Part shown: positions 22,570 to 42,317 of the stretch, one piece after another
Layout: each line of letters begins with the position of its first letter
How positions within the stretch are numbered: position 1 is the first letter of the stretch
Origin: Balanoglossus misakiensis
Taxonomy: Eukaryota; Hemichordata
NCBI GenBank assembly: GCA_040954595.2
Contig: CM082577.2
Location: forward strand, 11,532,001-11,596,000
Length of the DNA: 64,000 nt
Reading direction: 5' to 3'
The notes under the pieces: generated by a model
What the model saw: only the letters and a program-made list of their open reading frames with translations
What the model was told of the DNA's origin: nothing
Database searches by the model: none
Translations under genes and position numbers: made by a program

Positions 22570-23465
22570 TTTTCGAAGATCACTACAAAGACCTTGCCTA
22601 TGTTATACAGATTATTTTTAATTGTAAGTTCCTTCTCGTTTATTTAATTTTGTTTTCAATGTATTTAGTAAGGTGCTTGGAATATTGGACAATGTATTTA
22701 TGCTTTATGTAATTTTATGTTATGAAACAGGTGAATATATATTACCTGAAATCATGTTTAATCTTTGATATTAGGCAACACTTTCAGCTCAGCTAATATT
22801 TCAGGAATCGATTTGAAAATCCTCTGAGGAACAATAAGTAAAGAAAGTTTTGCAACTATACTGAAGTTTAGAAGATCACTGCAAAGACCTTGCCTATGTC
22901 ATACAGAAAATGTTCAATTGTAAGTCCTTTATGTTTTATTTAATTTTGTTTTCAATATATTTAGTACCGTGTTTGTAATATAGGGCAATATATTAACTAA
23001 GTGTTTATGCTTTATGTAATTGTATGTTATGAAACAGGTGAATATATTACCTGAACAGAAATCTTTGATATTAGGCAACACTTTCAGCTCGACTTATATT
23101 TCATGAATCGATTTTAAAATCCTCTATAAAGTTTTGCAACAATACTGCAGTTTAGAAGATGACTGCAAAGACCTTGCTTATGTTATACAGAATATTTTCA
23201 ATTGTAAGTCGTCTATCTTTTATTTAATTTCATGATTTTGTTTTCAATATATTTAGTACCGTGTTTGTGTAATATAGGGCAATATATTAACTGGGTATTT
23301 ATGCTTTATGTAATTTTATGTTATGAAACAGGTGAATATATTACCTGAAATCATGTTTAATCTTTGATATTAGGCAACACATTCAGCTCAGCTAATATTT
23401 CAGGAATCGATTTTAAAATCCTCTGAGTAACAAAAAGTAAATAAAGTTTTGCAAATTCTAAATTG
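22570..23465. repeat. About 280-bp tandem repeats 3' of EAR copy B (three units)
   Basis: Unit starts lie at about 22575, 22871 and 23153 (motif AGATSACTRCAAAGACCTTG). Each is followed by a GTTTTCAATRTATTTAGTA block and a GAAACAGGTGAATATATTACC block. The units have the same sequence as those behind copy A but number three instead of two. Confidence 0.75.
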
Positions 23466-23529
23466 AACTTGTTGTTCGCATTTGTAAACTGCGTCGGTAT
23501 GAACTACTCGATAACTAGATGTAATTCTT

Positions 23530-24682
23530 CTTGTTTGACATTGCGATAATTGCTGACGTCACCCCATATCAGAAAAGCTCCTCGAAAGTGAAGCACTGTG
23601 ATAGCACGGAAGGAGACAATATATATATATATATTAAATGTACACGGATTGTTTCTTTTGAACGAATATGATGGTGTATGCACTTGACTATCTCGTTTCT
23701 CGCATTGATGTATTACATACAGATAGATAGAATGACTGACTACCAGAATAGTTATCGACTCTTGAAATAGGTGATTGAGTGCTTTATTTTGTTCATATTT
23801 CTATGTAAAGCTACAATCAGAGGTTGATAATATGTTTGGCTTTACCAATCGTTTAGCTCATTTAAAGCGGGTAGCTCGTCTCACACGCATGCGCGTAACT
23901 TCCGAGCAAATTTTCCGTTCGATGCATTCAAATAGTGGACTGCCTTCGCTTCCTTCCATATATTAAATTATTTCATGCGCACCGTATAAGTAGATTCTGG
24001 TTTTGTCCCTCCTTTTCACCCAAGCTAGTGTCTTTTCCCGATCTCCGACACAGATTATAATCGCCGCCATCTTCTCTGTTGTTAGGACAGAGCACTGCCT
24101 TATGGGATTGACTGTTCACTAAACGTCTGTAGCCAGCGGCTACAGTTGGAACTTGCGTGTGAGACGAGCTACCCGCTTTAAATGGACCATTCTGAGTTTG
24201 AAAAAAAAATAATGAAAACAACTCAAACATGTCTATTTTCTGTTTGGCACAAGATGAGGTTATATTGCCCTAGTTAAACAGAGATATTTTTTGCAGGGGG
24301 TATTAGAAAGGGTGTTAAATTCCATTTGCCAACATCAAAGTAATGCGACTCGCTTATATAAGAACCTAGGTTACTGTAGCGATCAACTTGAATAGGCAGG
24401 CCTGTGGCAAACTTTTAACACCCCCTTTTAACCCCATGGTACTGTGAAAGCAGCATTCGTCACGGCTTTCTATAACCTAAGGACGGCGGGGAAAAGAATG
24501 CGTTCAAAATGGTATGGCTATCGGTGACAGATTTTCAGACAAAATGATAGTGCCCAAACTTTCAAAGTCTTTGCTGTTTAAAATGTGTTGCGTGTGATTT
24601 CGGAAAGTCAGATAAGCTCCTCGAAAGTGAAGCACTGGTATCGCAAGGAAGCGGAGGAAACCGAATTTATTTTCCTTCCGAT
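23530..24682 (+). promoter_or_regulatory. Promoter block, copy C, of the membrane pentraxin gene
   Basis: This third copy of the duplicated block directly precedes a gene with all its exons. TATATAAG lies at 24355-24362, about 320 bases before the ATG at 24683. A TTAA element sits upstream at 23866-24177. The AAGTGAAGCACTG motif occurs near 23590 and 24627. Relationship to copies A and B suggests that the EAR genes were duplicated together with this promoter. Confidence 0.55.
23866..24177. mobile_element. TTAA-flanked MITE in promoter copy C
   Basis: Perfect 21-bp inverted ends start AGCGGGTAGCTCGTCTCAC and are flanked by TTAA (23862-23865, 24178-24181). Promoter copies A (about 7936) and B (about 16468) have one CATTTAAATGGACC instead. 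A left-truncated relative is part of copy D near 34405-34590. The 312 bp have no coding capacity. Confidence 0.88.
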
Positions 24683-33053
<8,371 letters not shown>

Positions 33054-33055
<2 letters not shown>

Positions 33056-33545
33056 CTCAGAGTATTGGGGACGTGCAAGAATAATGGATAATTATATGCG
33101 TTTCGAAGATTAGCATATAATTACTATCTATTCGTTACGTAAGTGAATTCCGTTGATTGGTATTCGTCACAGGTGTTCGTACGTATATATAGTGTGAGAA
33201 GTCCTTTGTCTGTCAGTCTCGGTTGTCACTCCACGATGGCTACAACAGCAATTTTTGTAATAATGTTTGATGTCCAATTTCCTCAAGTAAGCTTATTGGT
33301 TATTGAAATTTGCATGGACGTATTTAAGTTCCTAGTTCATGAGTAGATCCTTTTGTATGTAGCAGTGCTTTTTTCTTTCTTTATTTTCGTGATACTGAAG
33401 TTTGATGTCGAATGTAAATCTAATGTCCTCAAAGTAAGCGTATTAATTATTGAATATTTCATGGATGCTGTACTTATAACTTATAATTCAATTGTAGATC
33501 ATTTGTATATAACAATGCTTCTGTAAGGGGGGATCATGAAATAAA
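33054..33545 (+). other. Terminal exon (3' UTR) of the membrane pentraxin gene
   Basis: After TTGCCTTACAG the exon starts AACTCAG, and its AA completes the TAA stop. The start is the same as the terminal exon of cluster 2 at 55847. From about 33083 to 33664 cluster 1 has an insertion. An AATAAA at 33540-33545 inside it is the first clear polyadenylation signal, while the ancestral signal downstream has become AATAGA. Confidence 0.6.
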
Positions 33546-34042
33546 AGTGGTGGATATGGTGGGGGGTACACAGTACTCGTGGGGTATAAGACAACCACCG
33601 CATGATACCGCATTTATTGTGTTTTGTCTTAATTTCTTAGTATGATCTAGTTTAGTATAGATCTGAAATGCATGGATATTCTCCTCCGTTTTCAGTAATT
33701 ACTGCATGGAATTATTTATTCAAGGATGATAGAAAATGCATGCTTTCTATCCGTATATAGAATAGAGAACACTGATCATTAATCAAGTTACATTTTCTTG
33801 CTGATTGTTTTTCGAAGCCCACACTGATGTGCGATTTCACAATATTACAAATTGAGAACCGTAAACACTGTCTGCGCTGTCTGATAATGAGAACGTGATA
33901 ATCAGCCGGACAATGTCACCATTCCTGTACAATTTTGTGCATTGTGATAATGTTTCTTATTTGTTTTGTTTCGTGGCCAGGTGCAACTATGTTGATTTCT
34001 TTATTTAACATATTAGCGTGACCAGGTGTTAGGTTGCGGTCG

Positions 34043-34050
34043 TATAAAAG
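34043..34050 (+). promoter_or_regulatory. TATA box in a GC-rich block
   Basis: TATAAAAG sits at the start of a GC-richer stretch (34025-34390) that contrasts with its AT-rich surroundings. About 220 bases downstream a donor-like GAG/GTAATAC occurs. It may be a solo LTR or a captured promoter. No gene is attached. Confidence 0.35.
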
Positions 34051-34404
34051 CCACCCAGTGCCACGTTGTCATTTTGATTCTGGTCTGGTAGCTGTGCCGT
34101 CGCCTTGGAGGAGTTTTGGGAGCTCACCGTACGGACTTTGAATGTCGACTGTGGTAGCTGAAGATTGACACTACCGAAGGGACTTGGTGAAGCCGTGATG
34201 GATGTTTTCGAGGAAGGCGCGTGGAATTTGGGAGCCGTCCTGAGGGAGCGCGTCTCCGTCTCACTGTGGAACTGCATTTGAGGTAATACGTGGCTGTCTT
34301 TAATTGTACCCAGAAAGGCCAGAATTGTTGTGCGTCGAGTGAAAGGCCAGTATCGTCGTGCGTCGAGTCACTGAACTGTTTGTGAAACTTTGAACTTGTA
34401 AAAG

Positions 34405-34925
34405 TAGATTCTGGTTTTGTCCCTCCTTTTCACCCAAGCTAGTGTCTTTTCCCGATCTCCGACACTGATAATGGTCGCCGCCATCTTCTCTGTTGTTAGG
34501 ACAGAGCACTGCCTTATGGGATTGGCTGTTCACTAAACGTCTGTAACCAGCGGCTACAGTTGGAACATGCATGTGAGACGAGCTACCCGGTTTAAATGGA
34601 CCATTCTGAGTTACAAAAAATAATGAAAACTCAAACATGTTTATTTTTTGTTTGGCACAAGATGAGGTTATATTGCCCCCATTAAAACAGATTTTTTACA
34701 GGGGGTATTAGAAAGGGCGTTAAATTCCATTTGCCAACTTCAAAGTAATGCGGCTCGCTTATATAAGAACCTAGGTTACTGAAGCGATCAACTTGAATAG
34801 GCAGGCCTGTGGCAAACTTTAAACACCCTTTTAAATCCCATGGTTCCGTGAAAGCAAGCATATTTGCATGGCTTGCAATAACCTAAGGACAGCGGGGAAA
34901 AGAATACGTTCAAAATGGTATGGCT
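34405..34925 (+). repeat. Promoter-block copy D, orphan
   Basis: It begins inside a left-truncated copy of the TTAA element seen at 23866, then continues through TTTAAATGGACCATTC to TATATAAG (34760-34767) and stops before the first exon. Sharing the element with copy C alone shows that it was copied from C. On both sides (33890 and 34926) lies the same segment TCTGCGCTGTCTGATAATGA. Confidence 0.7.
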
Positions 34926-35345
34926 TTCTGCGCTGTCTGATAATGAAATCTTGATCGTCAGACAAAATGTCGAAATTTCTATACAGCTTTGTGCATAAAC
35001 AATCTTTCATATTGCCGTCGAATTGAATTTTCAATGCATCCACGTTCAGTACACTATCAAACACAATGGTCGATGTGTTCAGATTAAATGCACATACAAA
35101 AATATTTTCTTACCAGCAGAGAGGATAAAGTTCTTGTCGTATAGTGGAGAATAAAAACGACGGAACTTCTGCGTTGTGAGAACATTGCAGTGACTCAACA
35201 ACGGCAGTGTGTCATGTGACCGTGGCGGCAATTACAATGATTATCAAACAAATGGCTGCAACTTGATGTCACATTTCTGGTGTTAATTTGAAACACAAAA
35301 TGGCCTGGGAATTGTTGACTGGTTTTGTGCCATGTAGATTTTAAT

Positions 35346-35435
35346 ATTCGGTCATGTGCGGGCGCTCCGGCAAGTCTTAGTCCCTTTAGTCTTAGGTCTT
35401 AGGCGGTGAGCCAGAGCGCCCGCACAGGACTGAAT
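35346..35435. repeat. Small foldback with GC-rich arms
   Basis: 22-bp arms (35346-35367 and 35414-35435) with two mismatches contain the perfect 12-mer GTGCGGGCGCTC. The 46-base loop has repeated GTCTTAG. It is non-coding and could be a very short MITE. Confidence 0.6.
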
Positions 35436-37071
35436 CTTTCAGTCTAATCCACTTGGTAATCATCACCCTAACATCAGGCAATGAAAGTTATATTTTGTTT
35501 TTATATTTTATATTTTGCAATAGTTTCGACAATCGTCTACCAAAGATATTTCGTATAATTTCTCCAACAATGCTAACAGAGGACGCCTTTTGCCTTTCAC
35601 ATCAACCAACAAGTACCGGTCTCTTGATATGAAGATATGACAAATAATCACACATTGTCGAGAGTCGGTGACCCGGGTCATACTGACAGCTCAGCCAATC
35701 AGGCGATGATCAAAATCCTGACATCGGCCATTTTGTTTTACAAAGCTTTCAATAGTATTTCCCCAGACCCTTTTCTGGAGAGCGTCGGAAGAGCAAAGGC
35801 GTCTGGGTAACCGAGACTGCCCTGTCACATGAACCTTACAAAGCCGGGTATACCTAACCAACAAGGCAAAGTACATAACATACAAGGCTAATTGTGCAGC
35901 AGCAAACAAAGGCTCCTCAATAAACTACGTCTCCAGATTAACGATACACCTGTGCCTAAAATTCCACGACATAAACTACATGGATTAAAAAAAACACCTG
36001 TGACATTTAAACTTGCATCAAAATATGACACTATCCATAAATGATCACATCGACAGCGAATAAATAAATTGGCATATTAAATCAGAGAGGCGGTAGACAC
36101 ATGAGTTTCCTTGGTACACCCAGGACAAGTTCTTTATTGAGAATAGAGACGGTCCATAATTGACTTAAGAACAGAACATTCTCCCAAGGTGTTAACGCAT
36201 ATTCACTGGATATATTCGGCTAACAGCATGACGTCAACGTCTGCCTTACCTCAGGCACTAGAGTCACCACAAACACGTTCTGCTTCCCCGCACCCTACGG
36301 CCATGTAGGCAATGCACAGCCCTGATGACAAAACAACAACATATTTTATAGAATTCAATAGGATACTATAAATCTTGACATTTCCATAGAATTCTATAGC
36401 AAATGGGCCAACACTGTACATGTACATAACTGCTATATATTCCCATAGAAACTGTTTAATTATAATCATCATTGTATATGATGAGAATTCTTTATTTTTT
36501 TTTCAAGAATCTTCTTCGTAGCTTTGACGTCCGTTGTCATTTCCGAAACGGATAAATTAAACACTAAACACAAATACAAGAAAATAAATCTTGTATGTAT
36601 CTTTGCAAACCGTACCCCTGACAAGTGGAATCCACCAGTGCCATCCATTTCATGTTGAATTTTCTACTCAACTCTGAGACTGCAAAATGTGACGACCTGC
36701 ACGATGGACAATGTTTGTCTGTTTCGAAATATTTGGCAGGTGATATTTTGAGTACAGCACGCATGCAAAATTTCCCAGTCCCAGAGGTTCTGCATTGGAG
36801 TATTGTTAGTAAAATGTCATTAAATTAAAATGTCATGTTGACATGATCATGTGGGTGGCTAACTCGTTGTAGTCTTGCAAAAAAGACGCCATCGGTTCAC
36901 ATACCATCATTTTGTCAAAGTCCTATTAATTAGATATTTCCAATGGAAACCTTTCCACCATTTACTTCAATGTAAACAATACTGGTATTTTTTTTTGGGG
37001 GGGGGGGGACACACTATGCTCTGTTCAGTATGTCAGGAATGGGATTACTTGCACCGTAGTATTTAAATTGT

Positions 37072-37197
37072 CCAATCGCTGTAAGATGGCGGGATAGTGC
37101 AAACAGTGTTATTAAAAGATTTCAAGGGAAATAAAGTGAAATTTCACCATCGAATATCATATCACGGAGTGTGTACTTGGAATCGGACAACAGTGTG
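37072..37197 (+). promoter_or_regulatory. CCAAT + AAGATGGCGG block and donor, array unit 1
   Basis: CCAAT (37072-37076) precedes AAGATGGCGG (37083-37092), the YY1-type initiator motif. A donor CAGTGTG/GTAAGT follows at 37197/37198. This is what a TATA-less promoter with a short untranslated first exon would look like. Promoter activity is inferred. Confidence 0.4.
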
Positions 37198-38129
37198 GTA
37201 AGTTTTATCAGCGGAATTCACCCGACGTGCCAAGCTCAATGAAATGCGGGACCGTATGGAAAGCCGTGGTTAATTTGAGTGGAAGTATAGCGGAGCTGGC
37301 TTCTCAACATCTCCAGATGATCATCTTTAAATCATATACAAACAGTATCAAAAAGTTCCATTTTTTATAATTTTAAACTTTATGGTCGTTCCTAATATCC
37401 ATCTCACGCTTTGCTGTAAAGATTTTTGACATGAGTACTGGTAACATTTTGAGAAACATAAATCACTTTGCGGGTATTTTCCAACACAGAAAAAAAAAAC
37501 AATTACAGAGCGAGTAGACGGAAGTGTTGGGTGTTTTGTTGACCTTTAGTGAGAAATTCGGATGACTAACTTGAATGAATCCGTGGCCGTTCAACCACGG
37601 CTAGCGGCTGTCATAAACAGGAAAATACGTTAAAGTATAGATATGTCTGCGCGTGCGCATGTAGGATGTGACAAATAAGGCAGGGCGCACAATATCAGGT
37701 GACATTGCAATCATGACGAGCTTTCTGTTGGACTGCAGATGCATATGTGGCGAATCCATGCTCAGAAATTGTACTATATTTTCCAAAAACTTCACACGAG
37801 GAAGATAAAATTGCCAAGAGTGGTGGGTTCATAAATCAGTAGTACATTATTCAATACATGCTAGTTTTATTCCAGTGATAAACAACACATGACTATTCTT
37901 TACTATCAATCACGTGATCTTGCCATGTGACCCACGGCGTTGTCATTTCCAGATGACGGGCAAGTAATATTTCGGCATCCAGTAAACGTTTTTTCCGAGT
38001 ATGTTTTACTTTAAAAGCGCCAGACACGTAATATGTATCAGGAACGGTGCCTTAACAGCCCCATGGAGTTTCGTTTGCGCAGTCTTTGCCTGGACCACGT
38101 TGTTGAAGTTTCCCATCATCTGGAAATTT

Positions 38130-38504
38130 CATTCTCGCAAGCCAGAGCCGACCGTGTTTCCGCTCCGCGGAGCTACGCAAAAAACGGGCTCTGGCAGATT
38201 ACAGTAGGGAACCCCGGAATTTAGGACGTAGACTAATGAATTATTCATGAGAAACGACATTGGAATTAGCCAATCAGTAGTCGTTTTATCGCGAGCTCTT
38301 CGGCTGCTGTCAGCTTTAAATCCGCCATTTTGCACTGTCATTTAAATAAGTTATGCAGTTTTATGAGACGGGCTCTCTGATTGGTTCCTTTGTCTGGCTG
38401 CTGGAACTGACGCTGGGATCCGCGAAAACCTTCCAAATCCACCACGGCCTGTTGGCGGTAGCGCGTAGCAGTTGCCGTAAACAGGTCGTGGTTTTACGAC
38501 GATG
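38130..38504. mobile_element. hAT-like MITE in array unit 1
   Basis: Units 2 and 3 read CTGGAAATTTGAATGC without interruption. In unit 1 a 375-bp insert is bordered by GGAAATTT on both sides (38122-38129, 38505-38512). The 8-bp duplication and CA...TG ends with weak inverted repeats (CATTCTCG, CATCGTCG) fit a non-autonomous hAT element. Confidence 0.85.
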
Positions 38505-39834
38505 GGAAATTTGAATGCTAACGTAACTGCCGCCTGGACAATTGAGGAAGCGTAATTTGAACGGGAAAAGACCACAAATGCAATCATAGATTATTTATTG
38601 TCATTTTCCGTGCAATTGATGACTATCCTGTCAAAATATGATACTATCCATAAATGATCACATCGACAGCGAATAAATAAATTGGCATATTAAAGAATTC
38701 TATAGCAAATGGGCCAACACTAGTACATGTACATAACTGCTATATATGCCCATAGAAACTCTTTAATTTAAACTTGCATCAAAATATGATACTATCCATA
38801 AATGATCACATTGACAGCGAATAAATAAATTGGCATATTAAATCAGAGAGGCGGTAGACACATGAGTTTCCTTGGTACACCCAGGACAAGTTCTTTATTG
38901 AGAATAGTGACGGTCCATAATTGACTTAAGGACAGAACATTCTCCCAAGGTGTTAACGCATATTCACTGGATATATTCGGCTAACAGCATGACGTCAAGG
39001 TCTGCCTTACCTCAGGCACTAGAGTCACCACAAACACGTTCTGCTTCCCCGCACCCTACGGCCATGTAGGCAATGCACAGCCCTGATGACAAAACAACAA
39101 CATATTTTATAGAATTCAATAGGATACTATAAATCTTGACATTTCCATAGAATTCGATAGCAAATGGGCCAACACTGTACATGTAGATAACTGCTATATA
39201 TTCCCATAGAAACTGTTTAATTATAATCATCATCATTTTATATGATGAGAATTCTTTATTTTTTTCAAGAATCTTCTACGTAGCTTTGACGTCCGTTGTC
39301 ATTTCCGAAACGGATAAATTAAACACTAAACACAAATACAAGAAAATAAATCTTGTATGTATCTTTGCAAACCGTACCCCTGACAAGTGGAATCCACCAG
39401 TGCCATCCATTTCATGTTGAATTTTCTACTCAACTCTGAGACTGCAAAATGTGACGACCTGCACGATGGACAATGTTTGTCTGTTTCGAAATATTTGGCA
39501 GGTGATATTTTGAGTACAGCACGCATGCAAAATTTCCCAGTCCCAGAGGTTCTGCATTGGAGTATTGTTAGTAAAATGTCATTAAATTAAAATGTCATGT
39601 TGACATGTTCATGTAGGTGGCTAACTCGTTGTAGTCTTGCAAAAAAAAATAAACAAGACGCCATCGGTTCACATACCATCATTTTGTTAAAGTCCTATTA
39701 ATTAGATATTTCCAATGGAAACCTTTCCACCATTTACTTCAATGTAAACAATACTGTTTTTTGGGGGGGAACACGCTATGCTCTGTTCAGTATGTCAGGA
39801 ATGGGATTACTTGCACCGTAGGTTTTTAAATTGT

Positions 39835-39960
39835 CCAATCGCTGTAAGATGGCGGGATAGTGCAAACAGTGTTATTAAAAGATTTCAAGGGAAATAAAGT
39901 GAAATTTCACCATCGAATATCATATCACGGAGTGTGTACTTGGAATCGGACAACAGTGTG
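39835..39960 (+). promoter_or_regulatory. CCAAT + AAGATGGCGG block and donor, array unit 2
   Basis: Same elements as in unit 1: CCAAT at 39835, AAGATGGCGG at 39846-39855, donor GTAAGT at 39961. Confidence 0.4.
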
Positions 39961-42201
39961 GTAAGTTTTATCAGCGGAATTCACCCGACGTGCCAAGCTC
40001 AATGAAATGCGGGACCGTATGGAAAGCCGTGGTTAATTTGAGTGGAAGTATAGCGGAGCTGGCTTCTCAACATCTCCAGATGATCATCTTTAAATCATAT
40101 ACAAACAGTATCAAAAAGTTCCATTTTTTATAATTTTAAACTTTATGGTCGTTCCTAATATCCATCTCACGCTTTGCTATAAAGATTTTTGACATGAGTA
40201 CTGGTAACATTTTGAGAAACATAAATCACTTTGCGGGTATTTTCCAACACAGAAAAAAAAACAATTACAGAGCGAGTAGACGGAAGTGTTGGGTGTTTTG
40301 TTGACCTTTAGTGAGAAATTCGGATGACTAACTTGAATGAATCCGTGGCCGTTCAACCACGGCTAGCGGCTGTCATAAACAGGAAAATACGTTAAAGTAT
40401 AGATATGTCTGCGCGTGCGCATGTAGGATGTGACAAATAAGGCAGGGCGCACAATATCAGGTGACATTGCAATCATGACGAGCTTTCTGTTGGACTGCAG
40501 ATGCATATGTGGCGAATCCATGCTCAGAAATTGTACTATATTTTCCAAAAACTTCACACGAGGAAGATAAAATTGCCAAGAGTGGTGGGTTCATAAATCA
40601 GTAGTACATTATTCAATACATGCTAGTTTTATTCCAGTGATAAACAACACATGACTATTCTTTACTATCAATCACGTGATCTTGCCATGTGACCCACGGC
40701 GTTGTCATTTCCAGATGACGGGCAAGCAATATTTCGACATCCAGTAAAAGTTTTTTCCGAGTATGTTTTACTTTAAAAGCGCCAGACACGTAATATGTAT
40801 CAGGAACGGTGCCTTAACAGCCCCATGGAGTTTCGTTTGCGCAGTCTTTGCCTGGACCACGTTGTTGAAGTTTCCCATCATCTGGAAATTTGAATGCTAA
40901 CGTAACTGCCGCCTGGACAATTGAGGAAGCGTAATTTGAACGGGAAAAGACCACAAATGCAATCATAGATTATTTATTGTCATTTTCCGTGCAATTGATG
41001 ACTATCCTGCCAAAATATGATACTATCCATAAATGATCACATCGACAGCGAATAAATAAATTGGCATATTAAAGAATTCTATAGCAAATGGGCCAACACT
41101 AGTACATGTACATAACTGCTATATATGCCCATAGAAACTCTTTAATTTAAACTTGCATCAAAATATGATACTATCCATAAATGATCACATTGACAGCGAA
41201 TAAATAAATTGGCATATTAAATCAGAGAGGCGGTAGACACATGAGTTTCCTTGGTACACCCAGGACAAGTTCTTTATTGAGAATAGTGACGGTCCATAAT
41301 TGACTTAAGGACAGAACATTCTCCCAAGGTGTTAACGCATATTCACTGGATATATTCGGCTAACAGCATGACGTCAAGGTCTGCCTTACCTCAGGCACTA
41401 GAGTCACCACAAACACGTTCTGCTTCCCCGCACCCTACGGCCATGTAGGCAATGCACAGCCCTGATGACAAAACAACAACATATTTTATAGAATTCAATA
41501 GGATACTATAAATCTTGACATTTCCATAGAATTCGATAGCAAATGGGCCAACACTGTACATGTAGATAACTGCTATATATTCCCATAGAAACTGTTTAAT
41601 TATAATCATCATCATTTTATATGATGAGAATTCTTTATTTTTTTCAAGAATCTTCTACGTAGCTTTGACGTCCGTTGTCATTTCCGAAACGGATAAATTA
41701 AACACTAAACACAAATACAAGAAAATAAATCTTGTATGTATCTTTGCAAACCGTACCCCTGACAAGTGGAATCCACCAGTGCCATCCATTTCTACTCAAC
41801 TCTGAGACTGCAAAATGTGACGACCTGCACGATGGACAATGTTTGTCTGTTTCGAAATATTTGGCAGGTGATATTTTGAGTACAGCACGCATGCAACATT
41901 TCCCAGTCCCAGAGGTTCTGCATTGGAGTATTGTTAGTAAAATGTCATTAAATTAAAATGTCATGTTGACATGTTTATGTAGGTGGCTAACTCGTTGTAG
42001 TCTTGCAAAAAAAATAAACAAGACGCCATCGGTTCACATACCATCATTTTGTTAAAGTCCTATTAATTAGATATTTCCAATGGAAACCTTTCCACCATTT
42101 ACTTCAATGTAAACAATACTGTTTTTTTTGGGGGGGAACACGCTATGCTCTGTTCAGTATGTCAGGAATTGGATTACTTGCACAGTAGGTTTTTAAATTG
42201 T

Positions 42202-42317
42202 CCAATCGCTGTAAGATGGCGGGATAGTGAAACAAAAGATTTCTAGGGAAATAAAGTGAAATTTCACCATCGAATATCATTTCACGGAGTGTGTACTTGG
42301 AATCGGACAACAGTGTG
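42202..42317 (+). promoter_or_regulatory. CCAAT + AAGATGGCGG block and donor, array unit 3
   Basis: CCAAT at 42202, AAGATGGCGG at 42213-42222, donor GTAAGT at 42318. About 10 bases are deleted between initiator and donor compared with units 1 and 2. Unit 4 lacks the whole block. Confidence 0.4.

Larger units (their letters stand above)
7645..23530 (+). repeat. Tandem duplication of a promoter block plus EAR gene (two units)
   Basis: Unit A starts near 7645 and unit B near 16145. The same order of landmarks follows in each: TATA-bearing block, 12-codon exon, a near-identical core (9650-12430 versus 18180-20375), EAR gene and 3' tandem repeats. A third, shorter copy of the start lies at 23530-24785. 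Unit A is longer because it holds a LINE and two DNA elements missing from B. The core is almost unchanged between copies while flanks and the EAR second exon differ more. Confidence 0.9.
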
